A program made the translations under genes and the position numbers. This document shows, in pieces, positions 16,949 to 26,168 of a DNA stretch of 64,000 nucleotides. The stretch comes from DAIMFL01 sp964372215 (GTDB lineage: Bacteria > Pseudomonadota > Alphaproteobacteria > Dongiales > Dongiaceae), in assembly GCA_964372215.1 (NCBI GenBank), contig CAYJQC010000010.1:85151-149150 (forward strand), written 5' to 3'. Within the stretch, counting starts at the first letter, position 1, and each line of letters opens with the position of its first letter. The notes beneath the pieces are model-generated. The model was not told the DNA's origin, did no database searches, and was given only the letters and a program-made list of their open reading frames with translations.

Positions 16949-17455
16949 TTACTGGATCACGACCTGATGGGTGATCGAGACGCCGTCGGTCACCGTGAGC
17001 TGGACGAAGCCGAGCAGCTTCAGCAGGTCGAAGAAGGTGGCGTATTCCGGCAGGGTGTTCTCGCGGAAGAACGGCGTCACCCGCGATACCGCGGTCAGGT
17101 TGGCGAGCAGCGCGCGCATCCGGTAGATCGAGTTGAGCTGGCCGTCGACCAGGCCGACGATGATCAGCTTCTCCGCCTCCTCGCCCTTGGCGAACACGGC
17201 ATAGGTCGGCGCGTACTTGCCGGCGAGCAGCTGCTGGGTCATGCCGGTGACGAAGCCGATGCGCCGCTCGCGGTCGCTCTCGGACAGGGTGACGACCCGG
17301 GCGGTATAGGTTTCGGTGGTCTGCGGCGCCGGGTAGTAGTAGCCCTCGTGACGGTCGTCCAATGCTGCCGCCGGCGTCACGGTCCAGGGTCCGGACAGGG
17401 CTGCCCCCAGGACCAGCGCGCCCCCCAGCATTGCGGCACGGTAGAATCGACGCAA
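16949..17455 (-). CDS. Secreted conserved hypothetical protein
   Basis: 168 aa. The start is a TTG preceded by a ggggagg ribosome site, giving a signal peptide with RR at the n-region, a hydrophobic core (LGGALVLGAALSG) and cleavage after AAALDD. An ATG eight codons later would shorten the n-region. The mature part (YTARVVTLSESDRERRIGFVTGMTQQLL) is a well-formed globular sequence I cannot assign. It is convergent with moaA and divergent from NAD kinase. Confidence 0.65.
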   Translation of the reverse strand: MRRFYRAAMLGGALVLGAALSGPWTVTPAAALDDRHEGYYYPAPQTTETYTARVVTLSESDRERRIGFVTGMTQQLLAGKYAPTYAVFAKGEEAEKLIIVGLVDGQLNSIYRMRALLANLTAVSRVTPFFRENTLPEYATFFDLLKLLGFVQLTVTDGVSITHQVVIQ

Positions 17456-17653
17456 CTCACCCTCCCCCTCGGTTCCAGGCCCGCAATCCCGCGGCCCGCG
17501 CCCGAGAGTGCGGGCCGCGGCGCCGATTGGCAAGCGCCGCGGCCGGCCCCGGCTGGCGGGCCGGTTCCGCTCGGCTATACTCGGGGCCCGTGCGGCCGGC
17601 GGCCGGCACGTCCGGGCGCCCCGCGGCGCCGCAACCCTGGGGATCGCCTGCCC

Positions 17654-18421
17654 GTGACCGTGACCAGCTTCGCCTTCGTCGCCGCCGAAACCGACGAGGC
17701 CCGCAGCGCGCTGCGGCGACTGCAGGACCGCTACGGGCGGCGCACGCCCGCGGATGCCGAGATCATCGTGGCGCTGGGCGGCGACGGCTTCATGCTGGAG
17801 ACCCTGCACGAGCATCTGGAACGGCGGGTACCGATCTTCGGCATGAATTGCGGCACGGTCGGCTTCCTGATGAACCGGTTTTCCGAGGACGAGCTCCCGG
17901 ACCGGCTCGCCGCCGCGCAGCGGGTCGAGTTGCATCCCCTGCTGATGGTCGCCCGCGCCAGCGACCGGCGCGAGGTCCGCGCCCACGCCTTCAACGAGGT
18001 GGCGCTGCTGCGCGAAACCCGCCAGGCCGCCAAGATCGCCATCAGCGTCGACGGCAAGGTGCGGCTCGACGAGCTGATCTGCGACGGCGTGCTGGTGGCG
18101 ACCCCGGCGGGCAGCACCGCCTACAACCTGTCGGCGCACGGCCCGATCCTGCCGCTCGGCTCCGGCATCCTGGCGCTCACCCCGATCAGCGCCTTCCGGC
18201 CGCGGCGCTGGCGCGGCGCGCTGCTGTCCCATAACGCCGAGGTGCAGTTCTCGATCTGCGAGCATGGCAAGCGGCCGGTCTCGGCGGTCGCCGACTACAC
18301 CGAGCTGCGCGACGTGGTCGAAGTGACCGTGCGCGAGGACCGCTCGGCCGCGGTCGCCCTGCTGTTCGATCCCGAGCACAATCTCGAGGAGCGCATCCTG
18401 ATGGAACAGTTCCTGCCCTGA
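17654..18421 (+). CDS. nadK: NAD kinase
   Basis: 255 aa, alphaproteobacterial size. It phosphorylates NAD+ to NADP+. Motifs: IIVALGGDGFMLETLHEH (GGDG near 38), FGMNCGTVGFLMN, and CDGVLVATPAGSTAYNLSAHGPILPLGS. The start is GTG; the frame is open upstream but reads as non-coding there. A second GTG lies two codons downstream. Confidence 0.93.
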   Translation: MTVTSFAFVAAETDEARSALRRLQDRYGRRTPADAEIIVALGGDGFMLETLHEHLERRVPIFGMNCGTVGFLMNRFSEDELPDRLAAAQRVELHPLLMVARASDRREVRAHAFNEVALLRETRQAAKIAISVDGKVRLDELICDGVLVATPAGSTAYNLSAHGPILPLGSGILALTPISAFRPRRWRGALLSHNAEVQFSICEHGKRPVSAVADYTELRDVVEVTVREDRSAAVALLFDPEHNLEERILMEQFLP

Positions 18422-18434
18422 GGCCGGACGCGGC

Positions 18435-18911
18435 TCACCCTGCGGAGACCGGCAGCTCCAAACATTCGAAGTCGAAAGTTGCGCGGTCGGGCGCGACCCA
18501 GACCCGCCGCGCCTCGACCGAGAACAGCCGTTCCCTGGAATAGTAGTCGAGCGGGAAATCGCGCGCGCCGAAGCGCGACGCCAGGACCAGGTTGCAGATC
18601 TCGAACAATTTCAGGTCCGCGGGCATGCGGGCCAGGAACGCGGCGAGCGCCCGCAGGTAGAACCGCGTGATGGTCTCGTGATAGTCGCCGCTGTCGGTGT
18701 TGGCGGTGCCCGACGCCTCGTTGTAGCGCCAGATGATGCCGGGCAGGTCACCGCCGACGTCGATATCCCGGCATTCGCGCAACAGATAGAGGGTCGCGAC
18801 GCAATGCGCCGCGTGGGTCCATTCGGGCTCGGGTAGAGTGCGATCGAGCAGGCGCCGGCCGATCGAGCGGATCGCCTCATCCGAGGCGAAGACCGGGAAA
18901 TCGGCGGTCAA
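18435..18911 (-). CDS. Conserved hypothetical protein
   Basis: 158 aa, soluble, no signal peptide. Features are EWTHAAHCVATLYLLRE (near 29-45), a His-rich helix, and YHETITRFYLRALAAFL. This pattern is seen in a small family of proteobacterial hypothetical proteins of unknown function. It lies tail to tail with nadK, 13 bp apart, and 56 bp downstream of greB on the same strand. Function unassigned. Confidence 0.7.
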   Translation of the reverse strand: MTADFPVFASDEAIRSIGRRLLDRTLPEPEWTHAAHCVATLYLLRECRDIDVGGDLPGIIWRYNEASGTANTDSGDYHETITRFYLRALAAFLARMPADLKLFEICNLVLASRFGARDFPLDYYSRERLFSVEARRVWVAPDRATFDFECLELPVSAG

Positions 18912-18967
18912 GTTGGTGCTCTGAACTGGTGACAGGACGCGACGGCAGGCGAAGCCGGCGGGTCGCT

Positions 18968-19498
18968 CTATCCGTCGGGATACGAGATCGCCACCACTTC
19001 GAGGGAGTCGATCCCGGTCGGCGTCCGCACCTTCACCACGTCGCCTTCCCGCGCCTTCATCAGGGCGCGGGCGACCGGCGAGATCCAGCTGATCTCGCCG
19101 TCGTCGTGGCGCGCCTCGTCGACCCCGACGATCCGGATCGTGCGTTCCTCGTCCCGGGAATCGGCATAGGTGACGGTGGCGCCGAAGAACACCCGGTCGC
19201 GCGTCGTCTGGCGCATCGGATCGACCACCTCGGCGATCTCCAGCCGTTTCACCAGATGGCGGATCCGGCGGTCGATCTCGCGCAGCCGGCGCTTGCCGTA
19301 GATGTAGTCGCCGTTCTCGGAGCGGTCGCCGTTGCCGGCCGCCCAGGACACCACCTCGACCACCTTGGGCCGCTCGACCCGGGTGAGCTGCTTCAGCTCC
19401 GCCTCCAGGCGCGCCAAACCTTCCGGCGTGATGTAGTTCTTCACGCCATCAGCCGGCGCGGTGCCAGTCGCGGGTGCGGGTCTGCCGGTCCGGCTCAT
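18968..19498 (-). CDS. greB: Transcription elongation factor GreB
   Basis: 176 aa. It rescues backtracked RNA polymerase by stimulating transcript cleavage. The N-terminal coiled coil holds YITPEGLARLEAELKQL and AAGNGDRSENGDYIYGKRRLREIDRRIR, whose acidic tip and basic patch are typical of GreB. The C-terminal FKBP-like domain includes VFFGATVTY, SWISPVARALM and VEVVAI-like strands. It has a basic, low-complexity N-terminal extension of about 18 residues. Confidence 0.92.
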   Translation of the reverse strand: MSRTGRPAPATGTAPADGVKNYITPEGLARLEAELKQLTRVERPKVVEVVSWAAGNGDRSENGDYIYGKRRLREIDRRIRHLVKRLEIAEVVDPMRQTTRDRVFFGATVTYADSRDEERTIRIVGVDEARHDDGEISWISPVARALMKAREGDVVKVRTPTGIDSLEVVAISYPDG

Positions 19499-19848
19499 CT
19501 CTGGAGGGTTGGTGCTGGTCGCGCCATGGGCTCATCTATCCCGCCCGGCCGCGGCGGCGCAAGCCCGGTCCCGCCCGGCAGGTGCCGCGGGCGACGGGCC
19601 GAGGTCAATCGGCCGCTGCGGTCGAGACCGTGGCGAGCAACTCAGACAGAATCACGGGGTGCCGAAATCGCCTCGGCGACTCCAGTGCCCGATTGTCGTC
19701 GAACCCATGGCAGCCCTGTCGGCGGCGGCGCCTGGGATTGCACCGGTTGCCTGACACAGCGGATCAATCGGAGCGGATCGACTCCTCGTTGGCACCCATC
19801 AGGCGCGCAACGCTGTCCGCCCGGATCGGCAGGTGGCGTCGGACGTGT
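19499..19848. other. 350-bp gap with no recognised gene
   Basis: The stretch lies between the divergent greB start and the end of the small zinc-finger gene. Frames on both strands give only Arg/Ala/Pro-rich sequences with no family signature, and no tRNA-like fold is evident. The greB promoter should lie in the first 100 bp. Confidence 0.5.
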
Positions 19849-20055
19849 CTAGCGCCCCCGGGCCGAGGTCGACCCCGACCGCGAGCCCTGGCCCATCGCG
19901 TAGCCGCCGCTTCGCCAGGCGTCGCTGCCCTTGCAGCGTCGGCAAACCCGCTCGCCGACCCATTCGCTGTCGAACGTGGTACTGCATCGCAGGCATCTTC
20001 GCGCCCGGCGCTCTTGATTCTGGGAAACTTGGACCGCGTTTTCTGTCATTTGCAT
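19849..20055 (-). CDS. Small zinc-ribbon protein
   Basis: 68 aa. Two CxxC pairs, CLRCSTTFDSEWVGERVCRRC, form a zinc ribbon near residues 21-41, followed by a Gly/Ser/Arg-rich tail ending at the stop. The start is MQMTENAV; the ATG two codons later is equally possible. Similar 60-80 aa proteins occur in phages and alphaproteobacteria without known function. It stands alone, in a region with otherwise poor coding signal. Confidence 0.65.
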   Translation of the reverse strand: MQMTENAVQVSQNQERRARRCLRCSTTFDSEWVGERVCRRCKGSDAWRSGGYAMGQGSRSGSTSARGR

Positions 20056-20230
20056 TAAATAGGCACTCTTCGACCGAAAAGTAACCCCGCGACAGCCGCC
20101 GGCGGCTCAATAAATCCACGCGCAATGCATCTGGCGCGACAAATTGTCCAATTCTGCGATCTCCGGCCACTCCGCCAGAAGGCGAACTCGGCCGCAGATG
20201 TCGCGCGGCCGGTCGGATCGAGCTTGCCCG

Positions 20231-21604
20231 TCACGCCGCCTGCAGCTCGCCCAGCACGGTGGGCAGGAGCTCGGACACCGTCGGGTGGATGTGCATGGCG
20301 CGCCGCACCACGTCGTAGGGCGCCCTGGCGTACATGACGTCCAGCAGGCTGTGGACCGCCTCGTCGCAGCCGGTGCCGAGCAGCGCCGCCCCCAGGATCT
20401 GCCGGCTGTCGGCATCGACGGTGATCTTCAGGAAGCCCTCGGTCTCGCCCTTCTCCACGGCGCGGCCGACCCGGGTCATCGGCCGCTTGCCGGTGAGCAG
20501 GCGCTTGCCGGTGGCGCGCGCCTCGGTCTCGCTCATCCCGACGCGCCCCAGCGGCGGGTCGGTGTAGAGGGCGTAAGCCGGAATGCGATCGCTCACCCGG
20601 CGCGCATCGCCGTCGAGCAAGTTGGCGGCGACGATCTCGAAATCGTTGTAGGCGGTGTGGGTGAAGGCGCCCCTGCCGTTGCAGTCGCCGAGCGCCCAGA
20701 TGCCCGGCGCGCTGGTTCGCAACTCGTCGTCCACCGTGACGTAGCCGCGCGCGTCGGTCGCCACGCCGGCCGCCTCCAGGCCGAGATCGTCGGTGTTCGG
20801 CCGGCGCCCGACCGCCAGCAGCAGGTGGGAGCCGTCGATCTCCGGCGCGCCGCCGGCACAGTCGAGGCTCATGGCGATGCGCTCGCCCTGCCGGGCGACG
20901 CTCAGGCACTTGGCGCCGGTGCGGATCGCGATGCCCTCGCGCCCCAGGAAGCCGGTCACGGCCTCGGAGACGTCCTCGTCCTCGCGCGCGATCAGCCGCG
21001 GCGCCATCTCGATCACCGTCACCGCCGCGCCGAAGCGGCGATACATCTGGGCGAACTCGAGGCCGATATAGCTGCCGCCCACCACCAGCAGGTGCTCGGG
21101 CACGAAGTCGACATCCATCATCGTGCTGTTGGTGAGGTACGGCACGGAGTCGATGCCGAGCATCGGCGGCACCGAGGCGCGGCCGCCGACATTGATGAAG
21201 ATGCGCTCGGCGCTGAGCGTCGCGCCGTCGACGCTGACCTCGTGCGGGCCGGTGAAGCGGGCATGGCCTGCGATCACCGTGCAGTTCGCCATGCCGCGCA
21301 GCCAGGATTCCACCCCGGCGCTCGACTTGCCGGCGATCGCATCCTTGCGTGCCTTGACCCGCTTCATGTCGACGCCGACCGGTCCGTCGATCACGACGCC
21401 GTACTCGGCGGCGCGGCGCGCCACGTGCGCGGCATAGGCGCTCGCCACCAGGGTCTTGGTCGGGATGCAGCCGGTGTTGACGCAGGTGCCGCCGAAATGC
21501 CGGCGCTCGACGACGGCCACCTTCATGCCGGCGCGGGTCAGCCGATCGGCGAGCGCCGGCCCGGCCTGGCCGGTCCCGACGATGATCGCGTCAAACGAAT
21601 CCAT
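20231..21604 (-). CDS. FAD-dependent pyridine nucleotide-disulfide oxidoreductase
   Basis: 457 aa. FAD-binding GTGQAGPALA at the N-terminus, redox-active FGGTCVNTGCIPTKT (Cys near 42 and 47), a second Rossmann motif VVGGSYIGLEFAQ, FAD contact GIWALGDCNGRGAFTH and the C-terminal HIHPTVSELLPT with the catalytic His-Glu pair. It belongs to the mercuric reductase/dihydrolipoamide dehydrogenase group. It lacks the extra C-terminal Cys pair of MerA, so it is probably not a true mercuric reductase; the electron acceptor is unknown. It is 29 bp downstream of the N-formylglutamate amidohydrolase gene. Confidence 0.88.
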   Translation of the reverse strand: MDSFDAIIVGTGQAGPALADRLTRAGMKVAVVERRHFGGTCVNTGCIPTKTLVASAYAAHVARRAAEYGVVIDGPVGVDMKRVKARKDAIAGKSSAGVESWLRGMANCTVIAGHARFTGPHEVSVDGATLSAERIFINVGGRASVPPMLGIDSVPYLTNSTMMDVDFVPEHLLVVGGSYIGLEFAQMYRRFGAAVTVIEMAPRLIAREDEDVSEAVTGFLGREGIAIRTGAKCLSVARQGERIAMSLDCAGGAPEIDGSHLLLAVGRRPNTDDLGLEAAGVATDARGYVTVDDELRTSAPGIWALGDCNGRGAFTHTAYNDFEIVAANLLDGDARRVSDRIPAYALYTDPPLGRVGMSETEARATGKRLLTGKRPMTRVGRAVEKGETEGFLKITVDADSRQILGAALLGTGCDEAVHSLLDVMYARAPYDVVRRAMHIHPTVSELLPTVLGELQAA

Positions 21605-21633
21605 GGGTGCCTCCTGGAGTGGTGCAATCGACG

Positions 21634-22569
21634 CTAACGCTCCGCAAGCTGCGCCCTTACATACCCGGCGATATCAGCGATCAGGCGCTCGACATCGGCC
21701 TTGAACGAGTCGAAGCCCGCCGATTTCTCGACCGCGCGCTCGTCCATGTAGAGCCGGCGGTTGATCTCGATCTGCAGGGAATGGCGTCCCGCCCCGGGGT
21801 CGCTGTAGCGGGTCACCAGCTCGGCGCCCCGGAACGGCTTGTTGAGCGCGACCCGGTAGCCCATGTCCCGCAGCGCGCCGTGGACCGCATCGCGGAAATC
21901 GGGATCGCAGGCCTCGCCGTCGAGATCGCCGAGCACCACGTCGGTACGCGCCACCCCCTTGCCGCCGAACGGCGGGTCGCCGGGCCTGCGCCCGAGCGAG
22001 CGCATCGAGTGGCAGTTGACGTGCCAGACCTGGCCCCAACGGCCATGAGCGGCGTCGAGCATGGCCTCGAGCTCGGCGTGGTAGGGCCGGTAGTAGTTGT
22101 CGATCCGCGCCCGGACCTCGGCGACCGACAACAGGCGCCGGTAGACCGGCAGGTCCGGCCGCAGGATCCGGCGGATCAGGCCGAGGCCGCGCGCGCTCTT
22201 CTCGCTGGGCGCGAGCGGATACGGCCAGTCGGCGTCGAGCAGCGTCGCGTCGAGGTCGGCCTCGTGCCGGTTGGGATCGATATAGCTGCGCGGGAACAGG
22301 GCGGCCAGGAACCCGGCGCCATGGTCGGGGGCGGCGGCGAACAGCTCGTCGACGAAGGCGTCCTCGGCCCGGCGCAGGATGTCGAACGGCGCGGCATAGC
22401 CGAAATCCCGCGGGTAGGCGGCGCCGCTATGGGGCGAATCGAACACCAGCGGCAGGGCCGCGCCGGAGCCCGGCGCCACCGGATCGCGGCGCAGCAGCAC
22501 GTCCGGCACTTCGCGCCGGCCGTCGCCCGCCCGCACCGGCGCCGCCCGTTCCGAATCGGCCATGGTCAT
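21634..22569 (-). CDS. N-formylglutamate amidohydrolase family protein
   Basis: About 311 aa. Motifs include FDSPHSGAAYPRDFG, PRSYIDPNRHEADLD, RIDNYYRPYHAEL, HVNCHSMRS and LQIEINRRLYMDE, all typical of the FGase/HutG family, which removes formate from N-formyl-glutamate in histidine breakdown or acts on related amides. There is no hut cluster here. I chose the MTMADS start, since upstream codons read as non-coding. It is likely co-transcribed with the downstream flavoprotein. Confidence 0.87.
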   Translation of the reverse strand: MTMADSERAAPVRAGDGRREVPDVLLRRDPVAPGSGAALPLVFDSPHSGAAYPRDFGYAAPFDILRRAEDAFVDELFAAAPDHGAGFLAALFPRSYIDPNRHEADLDATLLDADWPYPLAPSEKSARGLGLIRRILRPDLPVYRRLLSVAEVRARIDNYYRPYHAELEAMLDAAHGRWGQVWHVNCHSMRSLGRRPGDPPFGGKGVARTDVVLGDLDGEACDPDFRDAVHGALRDMGYRVALNKPFRGAELVTRYSDPGAGRHSLQIEINRRLYMDERAVEKSAGFDSFKADVERLIADIAGYVRAQLAER

Positions 22570-22750
22570 GCCACCGGTTGCCCGGCCTCCGCGGGCCTGC
22601 AGTTGCGAGTGGTTTGCGGTCCGGCCCTGGGCCATATTAGCGTCCTCGACACGCCCGGCCAGCAGATCGATCAGGTGGCGGGGCGATTTCGCCGATGGCG
22701 GGGAACTCGGCCCGCGTCACGGCATCTCCAGCCCGTTTCACGAGGATATC

Positions 22751-23920
22751 TTGGCGCCATCTTCCGTCAGCATGGACATGATCCGCCGCCTGGTGGCCTT
22801 CGACACCACCAGCCGCAATTCCAATCTCGAACTCATCGAGTTCGTCCGCGACCATCTGCGGAAGCTCGGCGTCGAGTCCCGGCTGGTGCCCGACGGCAGC
22901 GGCGCCAAGGCCAATCTCTATGCCACGCTGGGGCCGACCGACCGGCCGGGCATCGCGCTCTCCGGCCATACCGACGTGGTGCCGGTCGACGGCCAGGACT
23001 GGGCGAGCGACCCCTGGGCGATCGCCGAGCGCGGCGGCCGGCTGTATGGCCGCGGCACCTGCGACATGAAGAGCTTCATCGCCATCGCGCTCGCCTTCGC
23101 GCCGGAGTTCCTGCGCCGCGGGCTGGAGACGCCGATCCACCTGGTGCTGTCGCACGACGAGGAGATCGGCTGCATCGGCGTGCGCAGCCTGATCGAAGTG
23201 CTCAAGGGCATGGAGATCCGGCCCAAGGCCTGCATCGTCGGCGAGCCGACCGACATGAAGGTGATGGTCGCGCACAAGGGCAAGAAGAGCGTGCGCTGCA
23301 ACGTGCACGGCTTCGAATGCCATTCGTCGCTGGCGCCGACCGGGGTCAACGCCATCGAATACGCCGCCGAGGTGATCGTCCATCTGCGCGGCATGGCCCG
23401 GCGCATCGCCGCGAGCGGGCCGTTCGACGCCGCCTACGACGTGCCACACACCACGGTCCACACCGGCATCGTCCGTGGCGGCACCGCGCTCAACATCGTG
23501 CCCAAGGACTGCCACTTCGATTTCGAGTTCCGCCACATCGCCGAGGACGACCCGGAGGCGCTGTTCGACGAGGTGCGGCGTTTCGCCGAGGAGACCCTGC
23601 AGCCGCAGATGCGCAAGAACTTCGCCGATGCCGGCTTTTCCTGGCGCGAACTGTCGCGCATCCCCGGCCTCGCCACCCGCGAGGACTCGGAGATCGTCGA
23701 GCTGGCCAAGGCGCTGTCGGGCAGCAACTCCACCGGCAAGGTGGCGTTCGCCACCGAGGCCGGCCTGTTCCACGAGATCGCCATCCCGACCATCATCTGC
23801 GGACCGGGCAGCATCGACCAGGCGCACAAGCCCGACGAGTATGTCAGCCTCGACCAGCTGGCGCAGTGCGAGGCCTTCATGCGGCGCCTGATGGATCGGG
23901 TCTGCGCCACGGCCGCCTGA
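22751..23920 (+). CDS. argE: Acetylornithine deacetylase / ArgE-type M20 peptidase
   Basis: 389 aa from a TTG start that has a cgagga ribosome site 5 bp upstream; the ATG seven codons later lacks one. M20 zinc ligands and catalytic residues: SGHTDVVPVDG, GRGTCDMKSF, LSHDEEIGCIG and VGEPTDMK. A dimerisation domain follows with HGFECHSSLAPTGVNAIEYA. The protein ends with CGPGSIDQAHKPDEYV, the ArgE C-terminal signature. It hydrolyses N-acetylornithine to ornithine and acetate in arginine synthesis. Divergent from the amidohydrolase. Confidence 0.88.
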   Translation: MAPSSVSMDMIRRLVAFDTTSRNSNLELIEFVRDHLRKLGVESRLVPDGSGAKANLYATLGPTDRPGIALSGHTDVVPVDGQDWASDPWAIAERGGRLYGRGTCDMKSFIAIALAFAPEFLRRGLETPIHLVLSHDEEIGCIGVRSLIEVLKGMEIRPKACIVGEPTDMKVMVAHKGKKSVRCNVHGFECHSSLAPTGVNAIEYAAEVIVHLRGMARRIAASGPFDAAYDVPHTTVHTGIVRGGTALNIVPKDCHFDFEFRHIAEDDPEALFDEVRRFAEETLQPQMRKNFADAGFSWRELSRIPGLATREDSEIVELAKALSGSNSTGKVAFATEAGLFHEIAIPTIICGPGSIDQAHKPDEYVSLDQLAQCEAFMRRLMDRVCATAA

Positions 23921-23936
23921 GCCGGCCGCCGGGCGG

Positions 23937-25073
23937 ATGAGCCAATCCGGGCAGCGGCCGGGCCCCGGCGAGGGCCAGGGCGGCGATTCCGGAAAGACCG
24001 GGCCGGCGCTGCATCTGCCGCTCCACCTCAAGGCCAGGGCACGGCTGCCCGGGCTGATCCTGGCGCTCGTCATCGGCACCGGCGGCGGCACCCTGTTCCA
24101 CTGGCTCCAGCTGCCGCTCGCCTGGATGATCGGGGCGATGGTGTCCGTCACCGTGGTCGCGGCGGCGGGTCTGCCGGTCGGCATGTCCCAGCGCCTGCGC
24201 AGCAGCATGATCGCGGTGCTCGGGGTCATGCTGGGCAGCGCCTTCACCCCGGACATCGTCGAGCACATGGCGCGCTGGAGCGGCAGCCTGCTGGCGCTGG
24301 TCGCCTATGTCGCGGTCGCCACCGGACTGTGCATGGCCTATTACCGGCGGGTCGCCGGCTACGATCCGGTCACCGCCTATTTCGCCGCCGCGCCCGGCGG
24401 ACTGTCCGAGATGATCCTGATGGGCAACGCCATGGGCGGCGACGAGCGCGCGATCTCGCTCAGCCACGGCGCGCGGATCCTGCTGATCGTGCTGATCGTG
24501 CCGATCGGCTTCAGGATCCTCGGCAGCTATCAGCCGGGCGCCTCGGTCGGACTGCCGGCGGGATCGGTGCCGCCTGCCGATCTCGCGATCCTGGTCGCCT
24601 GCGCCGTCGCCGGGGCCCTCGCCGCGCGCGCGCTCAGGCTGCCCGCGGCGGCGCTGGTCGGGCCGATGGCGTTCTCCGGCGCCGCCCATCTGCTGGGGCT
24701 GACCGTGTCGCGGCCGCCGGCCGAGGCGATCGCCCTGGCGCAGATCGTCGTGGGCACCGGGGTCGGCTGCCGATTCGCCGGGATCGCGCCGCTGCGCATC
24801 CTCAAGGCGTTGTGGCTCGCGGTCGGCGCGACCGCGATCCTGCTGGCGGTGAGCGCCGGCTTCGCCGCTGTCCTCTCCGGCCTGGTTGCCGTGCCCACAC
24901 CCGGCGTCTTCCTCGCCTTCGCGCCCGGCGGCCTGGCCGAGATGAGCCTGATCGCGCTGGCGCTCGGCGTCGACGTCGCGTTCGTCTCGACCCACCACGT
25001 GATCCGCATCTTCCTGATCGTGACCCTGGCGCCAGCCGCGTTCCGCCTGCTGCGCCGCCGCAGGAACGCCTGA
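23937..25073 (+). CDS. AbrB-family inner-membrane protein
   Basis: 378 aa with about ten to eleven hydrophobic segments in two related halves. AAAPGGLSEMILMGNAMGGD in the first half and AFAPGGLAEMSLIALALG in the second are the duplicated signature of the AbrB/putative ammonia monooxygenase regulator family, which are membrane proteins and probably transporters. It follows argE by 16 bp and is likely in the same transcript. The substrate is unknown. Confidence 0.85.
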   Translation: MSQSGQRPGPGEGQGGDSGKTGPALHLPLHLKARARLPGLILALVIGTGGGTLFHWLQLPLAWMIGAMVSVTVVAAAGLPVGMSQRLRSSMIAVLGVMLGSAFTPDIVEHMARWSGSLLALVAYVAVATGLCMAYYRRVAGYDPVTAYFAAAPGGLSEMILMGNAMGGDERAISLSHGARILLIVLIVPIGFRILGSYQPGASVGLPAGSVPPADLAILVACAVAGALAARALRLPAAALVGPMAFSGAAHLLGLTVSRPPAEAIALAQIVVGTGVGCRFAGIAPLRILKALWLAVGATAILLAVSAGFAAVLSGLVAVPTPGVFLAFAPGGLAEMSLIALALGVDVAFVSTHHVIRIFLIVTLAPAAFRLLRRRRNA

Positions 25074-25168
25074 AAACCGCCGGGCTGGCGGGGTTGGCTG
25101 GCCACCGCCGAACCGCTACCATGGACGGGCCGAGAGATGAGGCTCGCCTGCGGAAAGAGGTGTCCGCG

Positions 25169-25972
25169 ATGCGCCTGCCGATCCTGGCTCTGCTGTTCCT
25201 GCTCCTGTGCTCGGCGGACGCCGCCGCGGTTCCGCCGATCCGCGATGTGGTGCGCACCTGGGACGGCGCCTCGATCTTCGTGCGGATCGAGGACCCCGAC
25301 TACCGGCTCATCGTGCTCGACGGCCGCATCAGCGCGCCCTACATGCAGCGCGCCATGGCCCGGCTCGACGCGCGATCGCTGCGCGGGGTGATCGTGCATC
25401 TGCATGGCTGCACCTTCCGCAGCCGCGACATGGACGTGCGCAGCCAGGCGCGCTTCATGGCCTCGCTCGGCTATGTCGTGGTGGTGCCCGACAGCTTCCG
25501 CCGCCTGCACCGTCCGGCGACCTGCGACCCCAGCCGATTCGTCGGCCTGCCGGGCGCGCCGTATCTCGACGTGCACCGCATGCGCCAGGAGGAGCTGAGC
25601 TACGCCATCGACCGGGTGCTCGCGTTTTCCTGGGCGCGGCCGGACCGGCTCTACGTCTCCGGCTTCAGCGAGGGCGGCGATGCGGTGGTCGACTTCGCCG
25701 ACCCCCGGGTGCGCGGACGCATCGCCATCGGCTCGAGCTGCTGGCTCGGCGCGACCGCCGATCCGACGGCGCCGACCCTGGTCATCACCGCGCGCGACGA
25801 CCTCTGGTACAGCGCCGACACCTGGCCGGAAGCCCGGGGCCTGTGCCGGCGCCAGCTCGCCGGCGATCCGACGGTCGAGGTGCTGGAGCCCGACGGCACG
25901 CTGCACAACGCCCTGATCTACTGGGAATCGCAGATCGCGCTGTGGAATTTCCTGGTGCGCAGCGCCTATTGA
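25169..25972 (+). CDS. Secreted dienelactone-hydrolase-like alpha/beta hydrolase
   Basis: 267 aa. Signal peptide MRLPILALLFLLLCSADAAA. The alpha/beta fold is indicated by GVIVHLHGCTFRS (oxyanion strand), YVVVVPDSFRR, the nucleophile elbow VSGFSEGGDAV (Ser near 172) and LVITARDDLWYSA, with DGTLHNAL supplying the likely catalytic His. An agagg ribosome site precedes the ATG. It is probably a periplasmic esterase or hydrolase; the substrate is unknown. It lies 95 bp after the AbrB-type gene. Confidence 0.8.
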   Translation: MRLPILALLFLLLCSADAAAVPPIRDVVRTWDGASIFVRIEDPDYRLIVLDGRISAPYMQRAMARLDARSLRGVIVHLHGCTFRSRDMDVRSQARFMASLGYVVVVPDSFRRLHRPATCDPSRFVGLPGAPYLDVHRMRQEELSYAIDRVLAFSWARPDRLYVSGFSEGGDAVVDFADPRVRGRIAIGSSCWLGATADPTAPTLVITARDDLWYSADTWPEARGLCRRQLAGDPTVEVLEPDGTLHNALIYWESQIALWNFLVRSAY

Positions 25973-26168
25973 TCGCCGGGCGGAGGGCCGCAGACACGCC
26001 GGAAAACCGCCGGCGCCGGGCCTGCAGCGGCTGCGGCAAACCGCCGAAAAATCGCGGCAAATCCGCCATTTAGCGATTTCTTAGGCGATTCGCCCTTTGA
26101 TTGTGCCGGAGTCCGGCCGGGACCGCCGCAGCGCGTCGCGGCCCCCGGCACCGACAGGAAGGACAATC

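Noticed and set aside
16949..18379. A long minus-strand frame across nadK
   Set aside because: The upstream part is antisense to nadK and Arg/Gly-rich. Only the last 168 codons form a real secreted protein.
20107..20230. Possible short peptide ending RLLAEWPEIAELDN and more
   Set aside because: The last 30 codons look protein-like, but no start, ribosome site or conserved motif could be seen, and upstream it is antisense to the flavoprotein gene.
20231..21604. Mercuric reductase (merA) assignment
   Set aside because: The active site is of that superfamily, but the C-terminal Cys pair and the N-terminal metal-binding domain are absent and no mer genes are near.
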